DNA of 53,362 bases from Planctomycetia bacterium (GTDB lineage Bacteria; Planctomycetota; Planctomycetia; Pirellulales; PNKZ01), in assembly GCA_021413845.1 (NCBI GenBank), contig JAIOPP010000012.1, positions 1 through 53,362 of the forward strand, given 5' to 3'. Below the pieces are notes generated by a model. It was given only the letters and a program-made list of their open reading frames with translations, ran no database searches and was not told the origin of the DNA. Each line of letters starts with the position of its first letter. Positions within the stretch are counted from its first letter, which is position 1. This document shows, in pieces, positions 36,195 to 44,687 of this stretch. The position numbers were made by a program, and so were the translations under genes.

Positions 36195-36294
36195 GCTGCG
36201 AATCGGCCGTGGATACGTTGTCGATAGGATTGTGAGCGTTCGCTACGGACTTGGTCAATTTTCGCTCATCATTGCCGGCATTCCTCGCAGTTTG

Positions 36295-36325
36295 TTGCCA
36301 ACTTTGCCTGCGAGCGTATGATAAT
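36295..36325 (+). promoter_or_regulatory. Possible promoter of the STAS-domain gene
   Basis: TTGCCA (36295-36300), a 19 bp spacer and GATAAT (36320-36325). The spacing is long and the match moderate. It would start about 50 nt upstream of the ATG at 36384. Confidence 0.3.
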
Positions 36326-36383
36326 CGGCTGGCGAATCGGAGCACGCTGCTAGGCGGCGCGGGGCTTAACCGTGGAGGCGGAT

Positions 36384-36764
36384 ATGGTCGTTATGTCGGC
36401 AGGATGGGTTCTCGATGTCGAACGTGGGCCCGATTGGCTCATCGTCACGCTGCATTGCGACCACGACAACGAATGGGATTGTCCCCCGCTCGCGGAAACG
36501 ATCTGGAGTTTGCTCCAGCAGCACTTCACCTATCGGGCCGTGCTCGATCTAAGCCAGATCCCGTTGTTGCATTCGGCGATCGTCGGGCAACTCGTCTATC
36601 TCCAGAAGCGCGTTTGCACGCATGACGGCGTACTGCGCATCTGCGGACTCAGCGAACGCAATCACGATGTACTCCGCAGTTGCCGCCTCGACGGCTTCTT
36701 GCCGCATTATCTAGATCGCAGCGATGCCGTGACGGGAAGTGCCGCACCGTCGAAGCCGCGGTAG
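36384..36764 (+). CDS. STAS-domain protein (anti-sigma factor antagonist-like)
   Basis: 126 residues. I choose ATG 36384 because a full GGAGG (36374-36378) lies 5 nt upstream; a GTG four codons earlier would overlap this site. The sequence VLDLSQIPLLHSAIVGQLVYLQ in the middle matches the strand-helix around the phosphorylatable Ser of SpoIIAA-like STAS domains (usually DLS...DSSG). The Asp is His here, but the Ser is kept. C-terminal LRICGLSERNHDVLRSCRL is also typical. Such proteins relieve sigma-factor inhibition or act in stressosome-like switches; no anti-sigma gene is in this window. It is followed by a bidirectional hairpin. Confidence 0.82.
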   Translation: MVVMSAGWVLDVERGPDWLIVTLHCDHDNEWDCPPLAETIWSLLQQHFTYRAVLDLSQIPLLHSAIVGQLVYLQKRVCTHDGVLRICGLSERNHDVLRSCRLDGFLPHYLDRSDAVTGSAAPSKPR

Positions 36765-36774
36765 GCGCAACAAA

Positions 36775-36798
36775 AACGGGGACATCACTGTCCCCGTT
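36775..36798. terminator. Bidirectional terminator hairpin between the STAS and BON genes
   Basis: AACGGGGACA pairs with TGTCCCCGTT around a TCAC loop. Read on the minus strand it is followed by TTTTTG, a good terminator for the BON gene; on the plus strand the T tract is short, but it may also end the STAS gene. Confidence 0.75.
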
Positions 36799-36833
36799 CA
36801 TCTTCGGAAAATTCGTTTACGCGCGATCGAACT

Positions 36834-37049
36834 CTACTTCCAATGAACTTGGAGATGGTTCTCGATCGTCTCTACGCCGTCGACTTTGCGCAAGGCTTCC
36901 TGCGCCATTTGCTTTTGATAGTACGAGTCGACCGTGCCGCGCACGATCAGTTTGCCGGCTCGGGCTTCGAGCTTGAAATGGCGACGGCTTAGGTGAGGGC
37001 TCGTGGCGAGTGCCGACTGTGCGCGATCGACCAATTGGGAATCGACCAT
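36834..37049 (-). CDS. BON-domain protein
   Basis: A small protein with one BON fold: FKLEARAGKLIVRGTVDSYYQKQMAQEALRKVDGVETIENHLQV. BON domains are thought to bind lipid or membrane surfaces and occur in osmotic-shock proteins; the role here is unknown. I start at the ATG at 37049, which has GGAAGG about 10 nt upstream and gives 71 residues. ATG 37136 or TTG 37160 are possible, but the added sequence (Pro/Gly/Leu-rich) does not look like a signal. It ends at the hairpin shared with the convergent STAS gene. Confidence 0.75.
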   Translation of the reverse strand: MVDSQLVDRAQSALATSPHLSRRHFKLEARAGKLIVRGTVDSYYQKQMAQEALRKVDGVETIENHLQVHWK

Positions 37050-37261
37050 AGTGTCGAGACCTTCCGCAGAAAGGGGCGGGCCCGGGAGGTGCGACGCGGG
37101 GCGGCCGGGGACGGCGCCGAGGAGCGCGTCGCGCATCGGCCATAGGTATCTACACCACAATTACGCGCGCAGTCGACATTCTGTGGAACTACCCGTGAAC
37201 GGCGCGGATGCGCCGGCGGAGCGAAGCGATCGTAGCGAATTTGCCGAATGCGCGCTCCGTC

Positions 37262-37410
37262 AAAGTAGCAGGCACGTTCCACGTGCCGTCCGCCACTTGG
37301 GCCGTTCGGCCGCATGCAAAGTTCGCCACTTGAATCGCTCGGCGATGGGCTCAGGCCGCGATGCCCGAAGTCTTCCGTGGTTACGGCACGTGGAACGTGC
37401 CTACTACTTT
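37262..37410. repeat. Nested-palindrome element, copy 3
   Basis: The longest copy, 149 bp, with terminal inverted repeats extending to AAAGTAGCAGGCACG and CGTGCCTACTACTTT. The interior has an extra duplicated CGCCACTTG tract. Its right end stops one base before the serA stop codon, so it forms the immediate 3' end of serA. Confidence 0.92.
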
Positions 37411-37411
37411 A

Positions 37412-39061
37412 TTAGCCTGCGCTCGTTCCTTGCAGCCAGCTCGGCAGATGTCCGGCGGGAGGAAGTTGGATTACTCGGACGCTCGTAATGGCCGGCAGCG
37501 CGGCGACTTCCTTCAGCGCCGCTTCGTTCGGCGGGCTGTCGAGGTTGAGGATGCCGACCGCTTCCCCGCCCGGCGTTTCGCGACCGACCGTCATCTGGCC
37601 GATGTTCACGCCGTGGCGCCCGAACACCATGCCGACGGAGCCGATGATGCCCGGCAGATCTTTATGCTTGAAGATGAATAGCACGCCGTCGAGGTACGAC
37701 TCGAGCCGGAAGTCGCCGAGTTGGACGAGTCGGGCCATTCCCTGGCCGAACACGGTGGCGGCGACTTTGGAAGTGCCGTCTTCGGTCGTCAGTTCCGCGA
37801 TGATCACGGAGCTGAACGCTCCCATGTCGGTGCGGGTTTGTTCGAGGAGTTCGATGCCGCGCTCTTTGAGTAGCACGTCGGCATTGACGATGTTGGCTTG
37901 GTTGTCCATCGCATGCTCGAGCAAGCCGGCAGCGAAGGCCGACGTGATGAGCTTCGTTTCCTTCGCGGCGACGTCGCCCCGATAGGTGAGCTTGCAGGCT
38001 TTGGCCGGTTTATCGACCATTTGCGCGAGCAAGATGCCGAGCCGATAGCCGAGGTTCAGGTAATCGCGCACCGCGTCGAGCTTCGCCGGATCGATCGTCG
38101 ACATATTCACCGCGCAGCGGATTGCGCCGGTCGTGAGATAGTCGATCAGCAAATGACAGCCTTCGACGGCAACTTGCGTTTGCGCCTCTTCGGTGCTTGC
38201 GCCGAGATGCGGCGTGCAGAGAACGCCCGGCATGCCGAACAGCGGATGTTGCTTGCACGGCTCGGTAACGAAGACGTCGAGCGCGACGCCGGCGATCTGC
38301 CCGCTCTTGAGCCCTTCGACGAGCGCATCTTCTTCATAGATGCCGCCGCGGGCACCATTAATAAGCCGCACCCCTTTCTTAAGCAGCGGAAGTTCCTTCT
38401 TGCCGATGATCCCCTTGGTTTCATTGCCGCCGGGGGTATGCACCGTGATGTAATCGCAATGGGGGAGCATGTCGGGGACGTTCGTATAGAGCTCGACGCC
38501 GAGCTCGGTGGCGCGCTCTTTCGTCATAAACGGATCGTAGCCGAGAATGCGCATCTCAAGGGCGCGGGCCCGCGCGGCGACCGTCAGCCCGATCCGCCCG
38601 AGGCCGATGATGCCGATCGTCTTGCCGGCGAGTTGCGTACCCATGTACTTGTTGCGGTCCCAGCGTCCTTCGATCAGGCTTTGGTAGGCGGGAGCGATGT
38701 TGCGCGAGAGGGCCAGCATCAGTGCGATCGCGTGCTCGGCCGTGCTGATCGTGTTGCCGGCCGGCGTGTTCATCACGACGATGCCGAGACGTTTCGCGGC
38801 GACGCTGTCGATGTTGTCCGTGCCGACTCCCGCTCGGACGATCGCTTTGAGCCGCGTATTGCCGGCGAGCGCTTCCGCTGTGATCTTCACGCCGCTCCGG
38901 ATGATCGCGCCGTCGAACTCGTTGAGCGCTTTGCGGAGTTCCTCTCCCTTGAGCCCAGTGCCGTCGGCGGCGAAGCGAACTTCATATTCGATGCCGGGTG
39001 CGTTCTTGAGGATCTCAAGGCCTTCGTCGGCCAACTTGTCGAGGACGATAATGCGCGGCAT
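37412..39061 (-). CDS. serA: D-3-phosphoglycerate dehydrogenase
   Basis: First enzyme of serine synthesis, 549 residues. NAD-binding motif GIIGLGRIG (about 150-158), catalytic Arg in RLINGARGGIYEEDAL, Glu in VFVTEP and His in PHLGAS. The long C-terminal part contains the ASB region (GVNIGQM precedes it) and an ACT domain (LPGIIGSVGMVFGRHGVNIGQMTVGRE), as in type I enzymes of about 530 residues. The C-terminus has a 10-15 residue tail (AGHLPSWLQGTSAG) beyond the ACT domain. The stop codon lies one base from a nested-palindrome element. A plausible promoter lies about 105 bp upstream. Serine may feed the glycine cleavage system encoded at 43-47 kb. Confidence 0.96.
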   Translation of the reverse strand: MPRIIVLDKLADEGLEILKNAPGIEYEVRFAADGTGLKGEELRKALNEFDGAIIRSGVKITAEALAGNTRLKAIVRAGVGTDNIDSVAAKRLGIVVMNTPAGNTISTAEHAIALMLALSRNIAPAYQSLIEGRWDRNKYMGTQLAGKTIGIIGLGRIGLTVAARARALEMRILGYDPFMTKERATELGVELYTNVPDMLPHCDYITVHTPGGNETKGIIGKKELPLLKKGVRLINGARGGIYEEDALVEGLKSGQIAGVALDVFVTEPCKQHPLFGMPGVLCTPHLGASTEEAQTQVAVEGCHLLIDYLTTGAIRCAVNMSTIDPAKLDAVRDYLNLGYRLGILLAQMVDKPAKACKLTYRGDVAAKETKLITSAFAAGLLEHAMDNQANIVNADVLLKERGIELLEQTRTDMGAFSSVIIAELTTEDGTSKVAATVFGQGMARLVQLGDFRLESYLDGVLFIFKHKDLPGIIGSVGMVFGRHGVNIGQMTVGRETPGGEAVGILNLDSPPNEAALKEVAALPAITSVRVIQLPPAGHLPSWLQGTSAG

Positions 39062-39166
39062 AGCGTTTACGATTTTAGGAGTTAAAGGAAGACGCGACGA
39101 ATGCCGGAAAGCGTTCGCAAGCGTGCGACCGACGAAGGGCTGTCGGCCATGTTAGGCGAAACCCGA

Positions 39167-39195
39167 AGGATAGAGACCCACCGGAAAAGGGTCAA
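39167..39195 (-). promoter_or_regulatory. Predicted serA promoter
   Basis: On the minus strand TTGACC (39190-39195), a 17 bp spacer and TATCCT (39167-39172). It would give a leader of about 100 nt before the serA ATG at 39061, within the 223 bp gap that holds no other recognisable gene. Confidence 0.4.
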
Positions 39196-39284
39196 GGACG
39201 GTGCGACTCGCCGGGCGGAAATAGGCCGTGATTTCGGTCTTTCCGTGGCGATGCGGCCTCGCCGTTCGCAGGGGACAATCGCTA

Positions 39285-40076
39285 CTAACGGACCGGATTG
39301 ACCGGAGTCGTTACCGTGCGAGTGCCGTCGGGCGTGAAGGTTTGCATGCTCGCGTTGACGCTCGTGCGGAGCGAAGCGACTCGGGCCGCGACCTCGGGCT
39401 GCGATGCATTACGGAACAACGAACGTTGATAGTTCGCCAGGGCTTGCGTCATGTTCCCTTCCGACTCTTGCAACCGGCCGAGCGCGGCCAGCGCACGTGG
39501 ATCGTAGGCGTCGATCGCGAGCGCCTGCTGCAAGTAGTCTTTCGCCCCTTGCTTATCGCCGAATTCTTCGCGGAGGCGAGCTAGCTCTACCTTAGCGCCT
39601 GCGTTCGTCGGATTCTGCGCATACCAACCTTCGAGCAGCTTCTGCGCTTTATCAGGCTGATTTTTGTCGACGAGCAATACGGCCAGCGCGCGGTAAGCAT
39701 CTTGGTTGTTCGGATCGTAGTCGAGCGCTTTATTGTAAAGCGCTTCGGCCTGATTGAATTCGGTAGGGCTACGATTGACTTTGCCGACCTGATGGTACGC
39801 CGCCGCGAGATTGTAATACGCGTCGGAGTTCGTCGGGCTCTGTTGAATCGCCTGCTGAAACATAACGGCCGATTGTTGATACTGGCCGTTCTGAAAGAGT
39901 TGCACACCCTTAGCGTTCTTCCCTTGCGCCGTGTACTGGCAGCCGCTCAGGGCGCCTGCGCAAAGCAATGCCCAGCAAAGGCCCGAAAGAGGATGTGCTG
40001 CGCCTTTCGACGCAACCGCGCGTGGCGGCCTTGCGCATGTGCGGCAAGCGGCGGATGGTGTGCCCGGGCGAGTCAT
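39285..40076 (-). CDS. TPR-repeat lipoprotein
   Basis: 263 residues from ATG 40076. A basic N-terminal stretch is followed by a hydrophobic core and lipobox GALSGC (Cys about 46), an unusually long n-region, so a later internal start is possible. The body is a set of about five tetratricopeptide units, with patterns such as AKGVQLFQNGQYQQSAVMFQQAI, DAYYNLAAAYHQVGK, YNKALDYDPNNQDAYRAL and YLQQALAIDAYDPRALAALGRLQE, which is a protein-binding solenoid. The C-terminus (QTFTPDGTRTVTTPVNPVR) is Thr/Pro-rich. Outer-membrane lipoprotein scaffold, partner unknown. The original upstream frame begins at 40229. Confidence 0.85.
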   Translation of the reverse strand: MTRPGTPSAACRTCARPPRAVASKGAAHPLSGLCWALLCAGALSGCQYTAQGKNAKGVQLFQNGQYQQSAVMFQQAIQQSPTNSDAYYNLAAAYHQVGKVNRSPTEFNQAEALYNKALDYDPNNQDAYRALAVLLVDKNQPDKAQKLLEGWYAQNPTNAGAKVELARLREEFGDKQGAKDYLQQALAIDAYDPRALAALGRLQESEGNMTQALANYQRSLFRNASQPEVAARVASLRTSVNASMQTFTPDGTRTVTTPVNPVR

Positions 40077-40266
40077 GGCAAGCCGGCCTTGGAAGAAGAA
40101 AGGCGATATGAAATGAGAGAATGCGGTTTGGGGCGGGAGATTAGCGAGAACTCCCGACGCCGACAAGAGCATTCCGACTGCCGGCAGAGCGTGCGTCGGC
40201 CGATCGAAAAGAGGGGCGCGCATCAGCACGGTACGGCATGATGCGAGCGGGGCTTTCTGCGCAAAA

Positions 40267-40306
40267 AACCGAGCGGCGTCGGAAGAAAATCCGTCGCCGC
40301 TCGGTT
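40267..40306 (-). terminator. Intrinsic terminator after the 126-residue hypothetical gene
   Basis: AACCGAGCGGCG pairs with CGCCGCTCGGTT around a 16-base loop. On the minus strand the stem is followed by TTTTTT. It lies 44 bp after the stop at 40351 and is a strong match. Confidence 0.85.
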
Positions 40307-40350
40307 CGTATTGTCGTTTGGATATCGATCGCCGGAAAGCTTCGGCGCGA

Positions 40351-40731
40351 TTATTCGGCGTCGTCGTCGCTCGGGATGCCGGCGACGTCGGGAGCGGCTT
40401 CCGGATTCAAAACCGGCAGCGCCGAGAGAGGCTTCACGTAGCCGAGGCCGCGAATCACTTCCAAGATTTCGCTGCAGGTCGGGAACATCCGGCCGTTCTT
40501 CCGTTTGTATTGGTCAAGGGCGTTCATGAACGCCACTTCGTCGTCGGAGTAATCTCGTTCGCAGGTGGTCGGGTCGATCTGACGGCGGCGGCTCACTTTT
40601 TCGCGGCGCTCGCCGGTGCGGCGCTCTACGGCGACCGGAGCAGATTGCTTACGGCGGTCGGCGCTCTTGCGGCGGCCGTCTTCTTGGTGCTGGTCAAGTA
40701 GGGCAATCGATTCGACGTTTTTCTTAGCCAC
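40351..40731 (-). CDS. Hypothetical protein, charged, single-gene unit
   Basis: 126 residues, not recognised. A GTG start with AAAGGG a few bases upstream. The first half is strongly charged (Arg/Lys/Glu: [15 protein letters not shown]...[15 protein letters not shown]), resembling a PilZ-linker-like 'RRxxxRR' region. The second half ([38 protein letters not shown]) is helical and could be a small DNA- or protein-binding fold; CxxILxVIRxLGYxK recalls a short conserved planctomycete domain, but I cannot name it. No membrane segment. Ends in a clear intrinsic terminator. Confidence 0.75.
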   Translation of the reverse strand: MAKKNVESIALLDQHQEDGRRKSADRRKQSAPVAVERRTGERREKVSRRRQIDPTTCERDYSDDEVAFMNALDQYKRKNGRMFPTCSEILEVIRGLGYVKPLSALPVLNPEAAPDVAGIPSDDDAE

Positions 40732-41009
40732 GGTTTTTTACCCTTTTGCGATGAATCTTTGGGGAGAAAGATCCGGTTGCGAGTGCCACCTAATGGAGAA
40801 GTAGGGGGCTGTGGTAAAATATACACGCCAGTTAAGAGTTGGCGGTCCGAGCGCGAATTATCCCTAGATAAACTTTGCGGGCAACGGATCGTGCAGGTCG
40901 TAACGCTTACGCAGGTAATTCCGTTTCCACAGCGCAACCAGCCGCGCAACTCGCTTGCGGTTTCGCCGACGCAGGAATCAAAAAGAAGTCGACGTCCGGC
41001 AACGAACGC

Positions 41010-41264
41010 TCACTCCTGAGCTTCATGCACGATATCGGCGACCTCGCGCGGCGAACAATCTTCGAGCCGCTTGCCGCGGCGCGTGAGTTCTTCATTGATC
41101 TTCACGGCCGTCTCTTGCATGCGACCGTGCGTTTCTTCCGAGCCGCCGTAAAGCGTGAAGTTGTCGCCACGGGTCAACCGGGTATGACCATCTTCGTTGT
41201 CGAGCCCGACGCCGAGAATTTTCGCCTTAGCAGCGGCGGCGTCTTTCTTTGCTTTCGGTTTCAA
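41010..41264 (-). CDS. Small hypothetical protein
   Basis: 84 residues with a TTG start and GAGGT about 7 nt upstream. A Lys/Ala-rich N-terminus (MKPKAKKDAAAAKAK) is followed by a compact part: ILGVGLDNEDGHTRLTRGDNFTLYGGSEETHGRMQETAVKINEELTRRGKRLEDCSPREVADIVHEAQE. I do not recognise a family, but the composition and start site support a real gene. It is preceded by 167 bp without a clear gene and lies 278 bp upstream of the next minus-strand gene, where I see no repeats. Confidence 0.7.
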   Translation of the reverse strand: MKPKAKKDAAAAKAKILGVGLDNEDGHTRLTRGDNFTLYGGSEETHGRMQETAVKINEELTRRGKRLEDCSPREVADIVHEAQE

Positions 41265-41431
41265 AAGAGACCTCGAAATCGTGACGGGCTACCGCGCTGA
41301 ATCCTCGGCGGTCGATGAACCTTCCCTGATGAATTATTTCGGCAGCGAACGAACGGTCAACATGGGCAAAACTGCGAAAATTCGGACGCAGTCGTTCCCC
41401 GTCCCACAATACTTTGAGTCTGAGGCGAAGT

Positions 41432-41644
41432 CTAAGCGTTCGCGGCTTTCAATACGTCGCGGGCCGTTTGCCGGGCAATTTTAAAGGCCGACGTCAGAAT
41501 CTGGGCTCGGGCCTCCATTTGATCGGTCGAAAAGCTCCGGGCAGCCGTGTTTTCCGACAAACCGGCGATCGCGATCGTCAGCGGCATGAGATCCAAAAAC
41601 TCCTTATAGCGACGCTTCAAAGCGTCTTCTTCGGGGGAAGACAT
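41432..41644 (-). CDS. Small hypothetical helical protein
   Basis: 70 residues from ATG 41644 (MSSPEEDALKRRYKEFLDLMPLT). The sequence is amphipathic and helical throughout (TIAIAGLSENTAARSFSTDQMEARAQILTSAFKIARQTARDVLKAANA). No signal peptide or membrane segment. Function unknown. It belongs to the short run of minus-strand genes between the TPR lipoprotein and the glycine cleavage operon. A frame extension of five codons upstream (to 41659) is possible but does not start with an ATG context as good. Confidence 0.65.
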   Translation of the reverse strand: MSSPEEDALKRRYKEFLDLMPLTIAIAGLSENTAARSFSTDQMEARAQILTSAFKIARQTARDVLKAANA

Positions 41645-41742
41645 GAGATAGCTCCACAACCCCGGGCAGCGACAGCCGGCGGGGCGGCGTTAGAAGTGAA
41701 CGGAACGGCTGGAAATCGACCACCGTCTATTAGGCGCAGAGT

Positions 41743-42360
41743 TTATCCGCGACGCAAGTGCCGTTTGAGGGCTTCGGTCGCCGCCGTGCGCGGATCGATC
41801 CTGCCTGGGCTGTCAGCTGCCTGTTCTTCCGTCTTGCCCGTCGTCGTAGTGTCGCCGAGCGACATGAAATCAGCCGCCGAGACGATCGTTCGTGCGCCCG
41901 GGGATTCTTCCTGAGTGTCGCCGAGCGAGAGGTCGACATCATCCGGGAGGAGCCACTGCGAGACATCGTCGTGATGAACGTCGGTCCTGGTCGCTTGGGC
42001 CGTGCGCGAGGCCGCCTCTTCTATGCTATCGACTTTCGGTTTTTTCTTCCCCCCTAAGCTATGCGTAAGCTGCACCTCGAATTCCAAAGGCCCGATCTTC
42101 AATCGATCGCCGGTCTGCAATTCGACGGCACGATCGGTGGGAATGCGAATGCCGTTGACCCAGGTGCCGGTCCGGCTATTGAGATCGCGAACCGTCGCTC
42201 GGGAATCGGCTTGGGAAATTTCACAATGCCTGCGACTGATGTGCGCGCTCTTCGGCCGCAAGTTGCATTCATCGGCGCGGCCGATAAGAAAAAGCGGCGC
42301 GGCAACCGAAAGCTTTTGGCCGGCGCTGCCGCCGACTAAGATTTGTAGTTTGACATCCAT
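41743..42360 (-). CDS. FHA-domain protein
   Basis: 205 residues. An N-terminal forkhead-associated domain (about 1-100) carries the expected phosphothreonine-binding positions: GR in LIGRADEC, the SRRH loop in AHISRRHCEIS, and the ND/NG-type turn in TGTWVNGIRI. The rest is polar and acidic with Ser/Thr/Asp and no second domain; it ends in TEALKRHLRRG. Such proteins are adaptors in Ser/Thr kinase signalling; no kinase is in this window. The start is ATG 42360. The gene overlaps nothing and lies 99 bp from the LipM-like gene. Confidence 0.88.
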   Translation of the reverse strand: MDVKLQILVGGSAGQKLSVAAPLFLIGRADECNLRPKSAHISRRHCEISQADSRATVRDLNSRTGTWVNGIRIPTDRAVELQTGDRLKIGPLEFEVQLTHSLGGKKKPKVDSIEEAASRTAQATRTDVHHDDVSQWLLPDDVDLSLGDTQEESPGARTIVSAADFMSLGDTTTTGKTEEQAADSPGRIDPRTAATEALKRHLRRG

Positions 42361-42459
42361 AGTTCAAGCCGCATGAAGGGAGCCGAACGATCAAGTTCAT
42401 CGTAGTCGGCGATCGGGTATGGGTCAAAATACCATAATTCGATGAGGCTCCCATGAGCA

Positions 42460-43233
42460 TCACCTTCGTTTTGTCCAAGCATCGGAGCCGTATTTGTCGG
42501 CGGTATGCCGCTCGACGGCCGTAAGCTGCTCGGGCGAATAAGGATCGCAAGCACGCAACGGATAGAGAGTTCGGTTCCAAACGTCGATCCATGCCTCACG
42601 CAGCGCAGCACTTGAAAGGGGGGCGTGCGCCAGCTCTGCAATGCCGGGGAGTTCCGGCGCGGCCGATGATCGAGCAAGCAGAATGCTGCCATGCTGCAGC
42701 ACCGCCCCGCGCCGTCGACGCTGCGCGCTACCGCAGATCTTGGACCCCTCGAGCAGCACGTCTCCCACGGCGCGGCGCTCGAAACAGAGAAACGGCTCCC
42801 CGCCGAGTTGCACAAGTGCCTGTTTGTTCAAGACGGCGGAGATTCCGAACCCGGCGAGCGTCGTCAGCAGCGAGCCATGGATCCGGCGATAAAGCGTCTC
42901 GGCGTCGGCAGCCAACGGGTGCTTCGTCGGCAGGCTGATCGAGTAAGTGAGCTCCCGATCATGCAAGATCGCCCCGCCGCCGCTCGAGCGCCGCACCAAT
43001 TGCGTATCCCGACTCGCGACGTGCCCCGTTCGGTCGGCGGCGTTTTGAAAGTAGCCGAGCGAGAGCGTAGCGGGGGACCATTCGTAGAAGCGAAGCGTCG
43101 CGATGTCTTGCTCCGCCGCGCGCTCCATAAGCATCTCGTCGATGCCCATGTTCCATGCCCCGGCGGCCGGCGGATCGACGATCAGCTCCAGCGGGTTTAA
43201 CGTCGGATCGCGGGTCGTAGTCACAGCGGCCAA
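42460..43233 (-). CDS. LipM-like octanoyltransferase / lipoate-protein ligase family protein
   Basis: 257 residues of the LplA/LipB/LipM family (biotin/lipoate transferase fold). RRSSGGGAILHDRELTYS forms the substrate loop, and Lys165 in EGSKICGSAQ matches the conserved binding lysine. Cys150 in PFLCFERRA falls at the position of the LipM catalytic cysteine (Cys150 in B. subtilis), which favours LipM-type octanoyltransfer to a lipoyl-carrier protein over lipoate ligation. It overlaps the end of gcvPB by 13 bp, so it is part of the glycine cleavage operon; a natural target is the GcvH lipoyl Lys encoded two genes upstream. Activity by homology. Confidence 0.85.
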   Translation of the reverse strand: MAAVTTTRDPTLNPLELIVDPPAAGAWNMGIDEMLMERAAEQDIATLRFYEWSPATLSLGYFQNAADRTGHVASRDTQLVRRSSGGGAILHDRELTYSISLPTKHPLAADAETLYRRIHGSLLTTLAGFGISAVLNKQALVQLGGEPFLCFERRAVGDVLLEGSKICGSAQRRRRGAVLQHGSILLARSSAAPELPGIAELAHAPLSSAALREAWIDVWNRTLYPLRACDPYSPEQLTAVERHTADKYGSDAWTKRR

Positions 43234-44687
43234 GAAGTGGTCGGTTGTCGAGCGGCTTTCACTTCATCCGGCCGGCTGATCGGGGTCGTGTGCGGAGCGG
43301 AGTGCAGAAGTTCGGCCGGCTCTTCCGTGATGCGCCGCAGCGCATCGGCGAAAGCGTCGAGCGTTTCCTTGCTTTCGGTTTCCGTCGGCTCGATCATCAT
43401 CGATTCCTTCACCGTGATCGGGAAGTACACCGTCGGTGCGTGGAAACCGTAGTCGAGCAGACGCTTGGCGATATCCATTGCCGACACCCCCTTCTCTGCC
43501 TTCATCTTCGCCGCCGTGGCGACGAACTCGTGCATGCAACGATCTCCCTGCCCGACCGGAAAGAGATCCTTAACGCGACTCAACAAGTAGTTCGCATTGA
43601 GCACGGCGTTCTCGCTCACTTCGCGCAACCCCTTCGGTCCGTACGAGCGGATGTAGCAATACGCTCGGACGAGTACGCCCGTGTTCCCGAAGAAGCTTCG
43701 GACGCGGCCGATCGATTTCGGCCGATCGTAGTCGAGCCGATAGCGCACGCCGTCGAACGCGACGATCGGTGCGGGAAGGAACGGCGCGAGCATCGCCCGA
43801 ACCGCGATTGGTCCGGCCCCCGGCCCGCCGCCGCCGTGCGGCCCGCTGAAAGTCTTGTGCGGATTGTAGTGCATCATGTCGGCGCCGAAGTCGCCGGGGC
43901 GCGCGATCCCGAGAATCGCGTTCATGTTCGCGCCGTCGAGATAGAGCAGCCCGCCGACGGCATGCACCATGTCGGCGATCCGCCGAATGTTCTTCTCGAA
44001 CATCCCGAGCGTGTTCGGGTTCGTAATCATAAACACGGCCGTTTCGTCGTCGAGCTTCGCGCGCAAGTCTTCGAGGTCGACATAGCCGTCGGACGTGCTT
44101 TTCACCGTGACGGCATCGAAGCCCGCGACCGCGGCGCTGGCGGGGTTGGTACCGTGTGCGCTATCGGGCGCGAGCACCTTGCGACGCGGGCGACTCCCTT
44201 CACGAGCACTCTGCTCGCGGAAGTAGGCCGCGGCACACATCAGCGCCGTGAGTTCACCATGCGCTCCGGCCGCCGGCTGTAACGAGACGGCGTCGAGGCC
44301 TGCGATCTCGGCGAGCATGTGCTGCAACTCGAAGAGCAACTGCAACATCCCTTGCAACGACGATTCCGATTGATACGGATGCAGTTCGAGCATGCCCGGC
44401 AACGACGCTAGTCGCTCGTTGCGTTTCGGGTTGTACTTCATCGTACAACTGCCGAGCGGATAGAAGTGCGTGTCGACCGACATATTCAATTGCGAAAGGC
44501 AAGTGAAATGACGCACGACATCCGGCTCGGCGACTTCCGGCAATGCCGGAGAGGATGTCGCACGCGCCGGACCAGGCAAGATCTCGTCGAGCGAAACGTA
44601 AGGAACGTCGCTCGGCGGCAGCAACGCTCCGCGACGTCCCGGCTGCGAGAGTTCGAACAACGGCATTACGGCGCGGGCATTACGCAT
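43221..44687 (-). CDS. gcvPB: Glycine dehydrogenase (decarboxylating) subunit 2
   Basis: PLP-binding half of the P-protein of the glycine cleavage system, 488 residues, typical for the split form. The PLP lysine is in MHYNPHKTFSGPHGGGGPG. The other family segments are in place: the early LGSCTMKYNPKRNE, the LQPAAGAHGELTALM and PDSAHGTNPASAA. It decarboxylates glycine and passes the aminomethyl group to GcvH. The start overlaps the end of gcvPA by 8 bp, and it precedes the LipM-like gene by a 13 bp overlap. An alternative start is MPLFELSQ at about 44666. Confidence 0.96.
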   Translation of the reverse strand: MRNARAVMPLFELSQPGRRGALLPPSDVPYVSLDEILPGPARATSSPALPEVAEPDVVRHFTCLSQLNMSVDTHFYPLGSCTMKYNPKRNERLASLPGMLELHPYQSESSLQGMLQLLFELQHMLAEIAGLDAVSLQPAAGAHGELTALMCAAAYFREQSAREGSRPRRKVLAPDSAHGTNPASAAVAGFDAVTVKSTSDGYVDLEDLRAKLDDETAVFMITNPNTLGMFEKNIRRIADMVHAVGGLLYLDGANMNAILGIARPGDFGADMMHYNPHKTFSGPHGGGGPGAGPIAVRAMLAPFLPAPIVAFDGVRYRLDYDRPKSIGRVRSFFGNTGVLVRAYCYIRSYGPKGLREVSENAVLNANYLLSRVKDLFPVGQGDRCMHEFVATAAKMKAEKGVSAMDIAKRLLDYGFHAPTVYFPITVKESMMIEPTETESKETLDAFADALRRITEEPAELLHSAPHTTPISRPDEVKAARQPTTSWPL

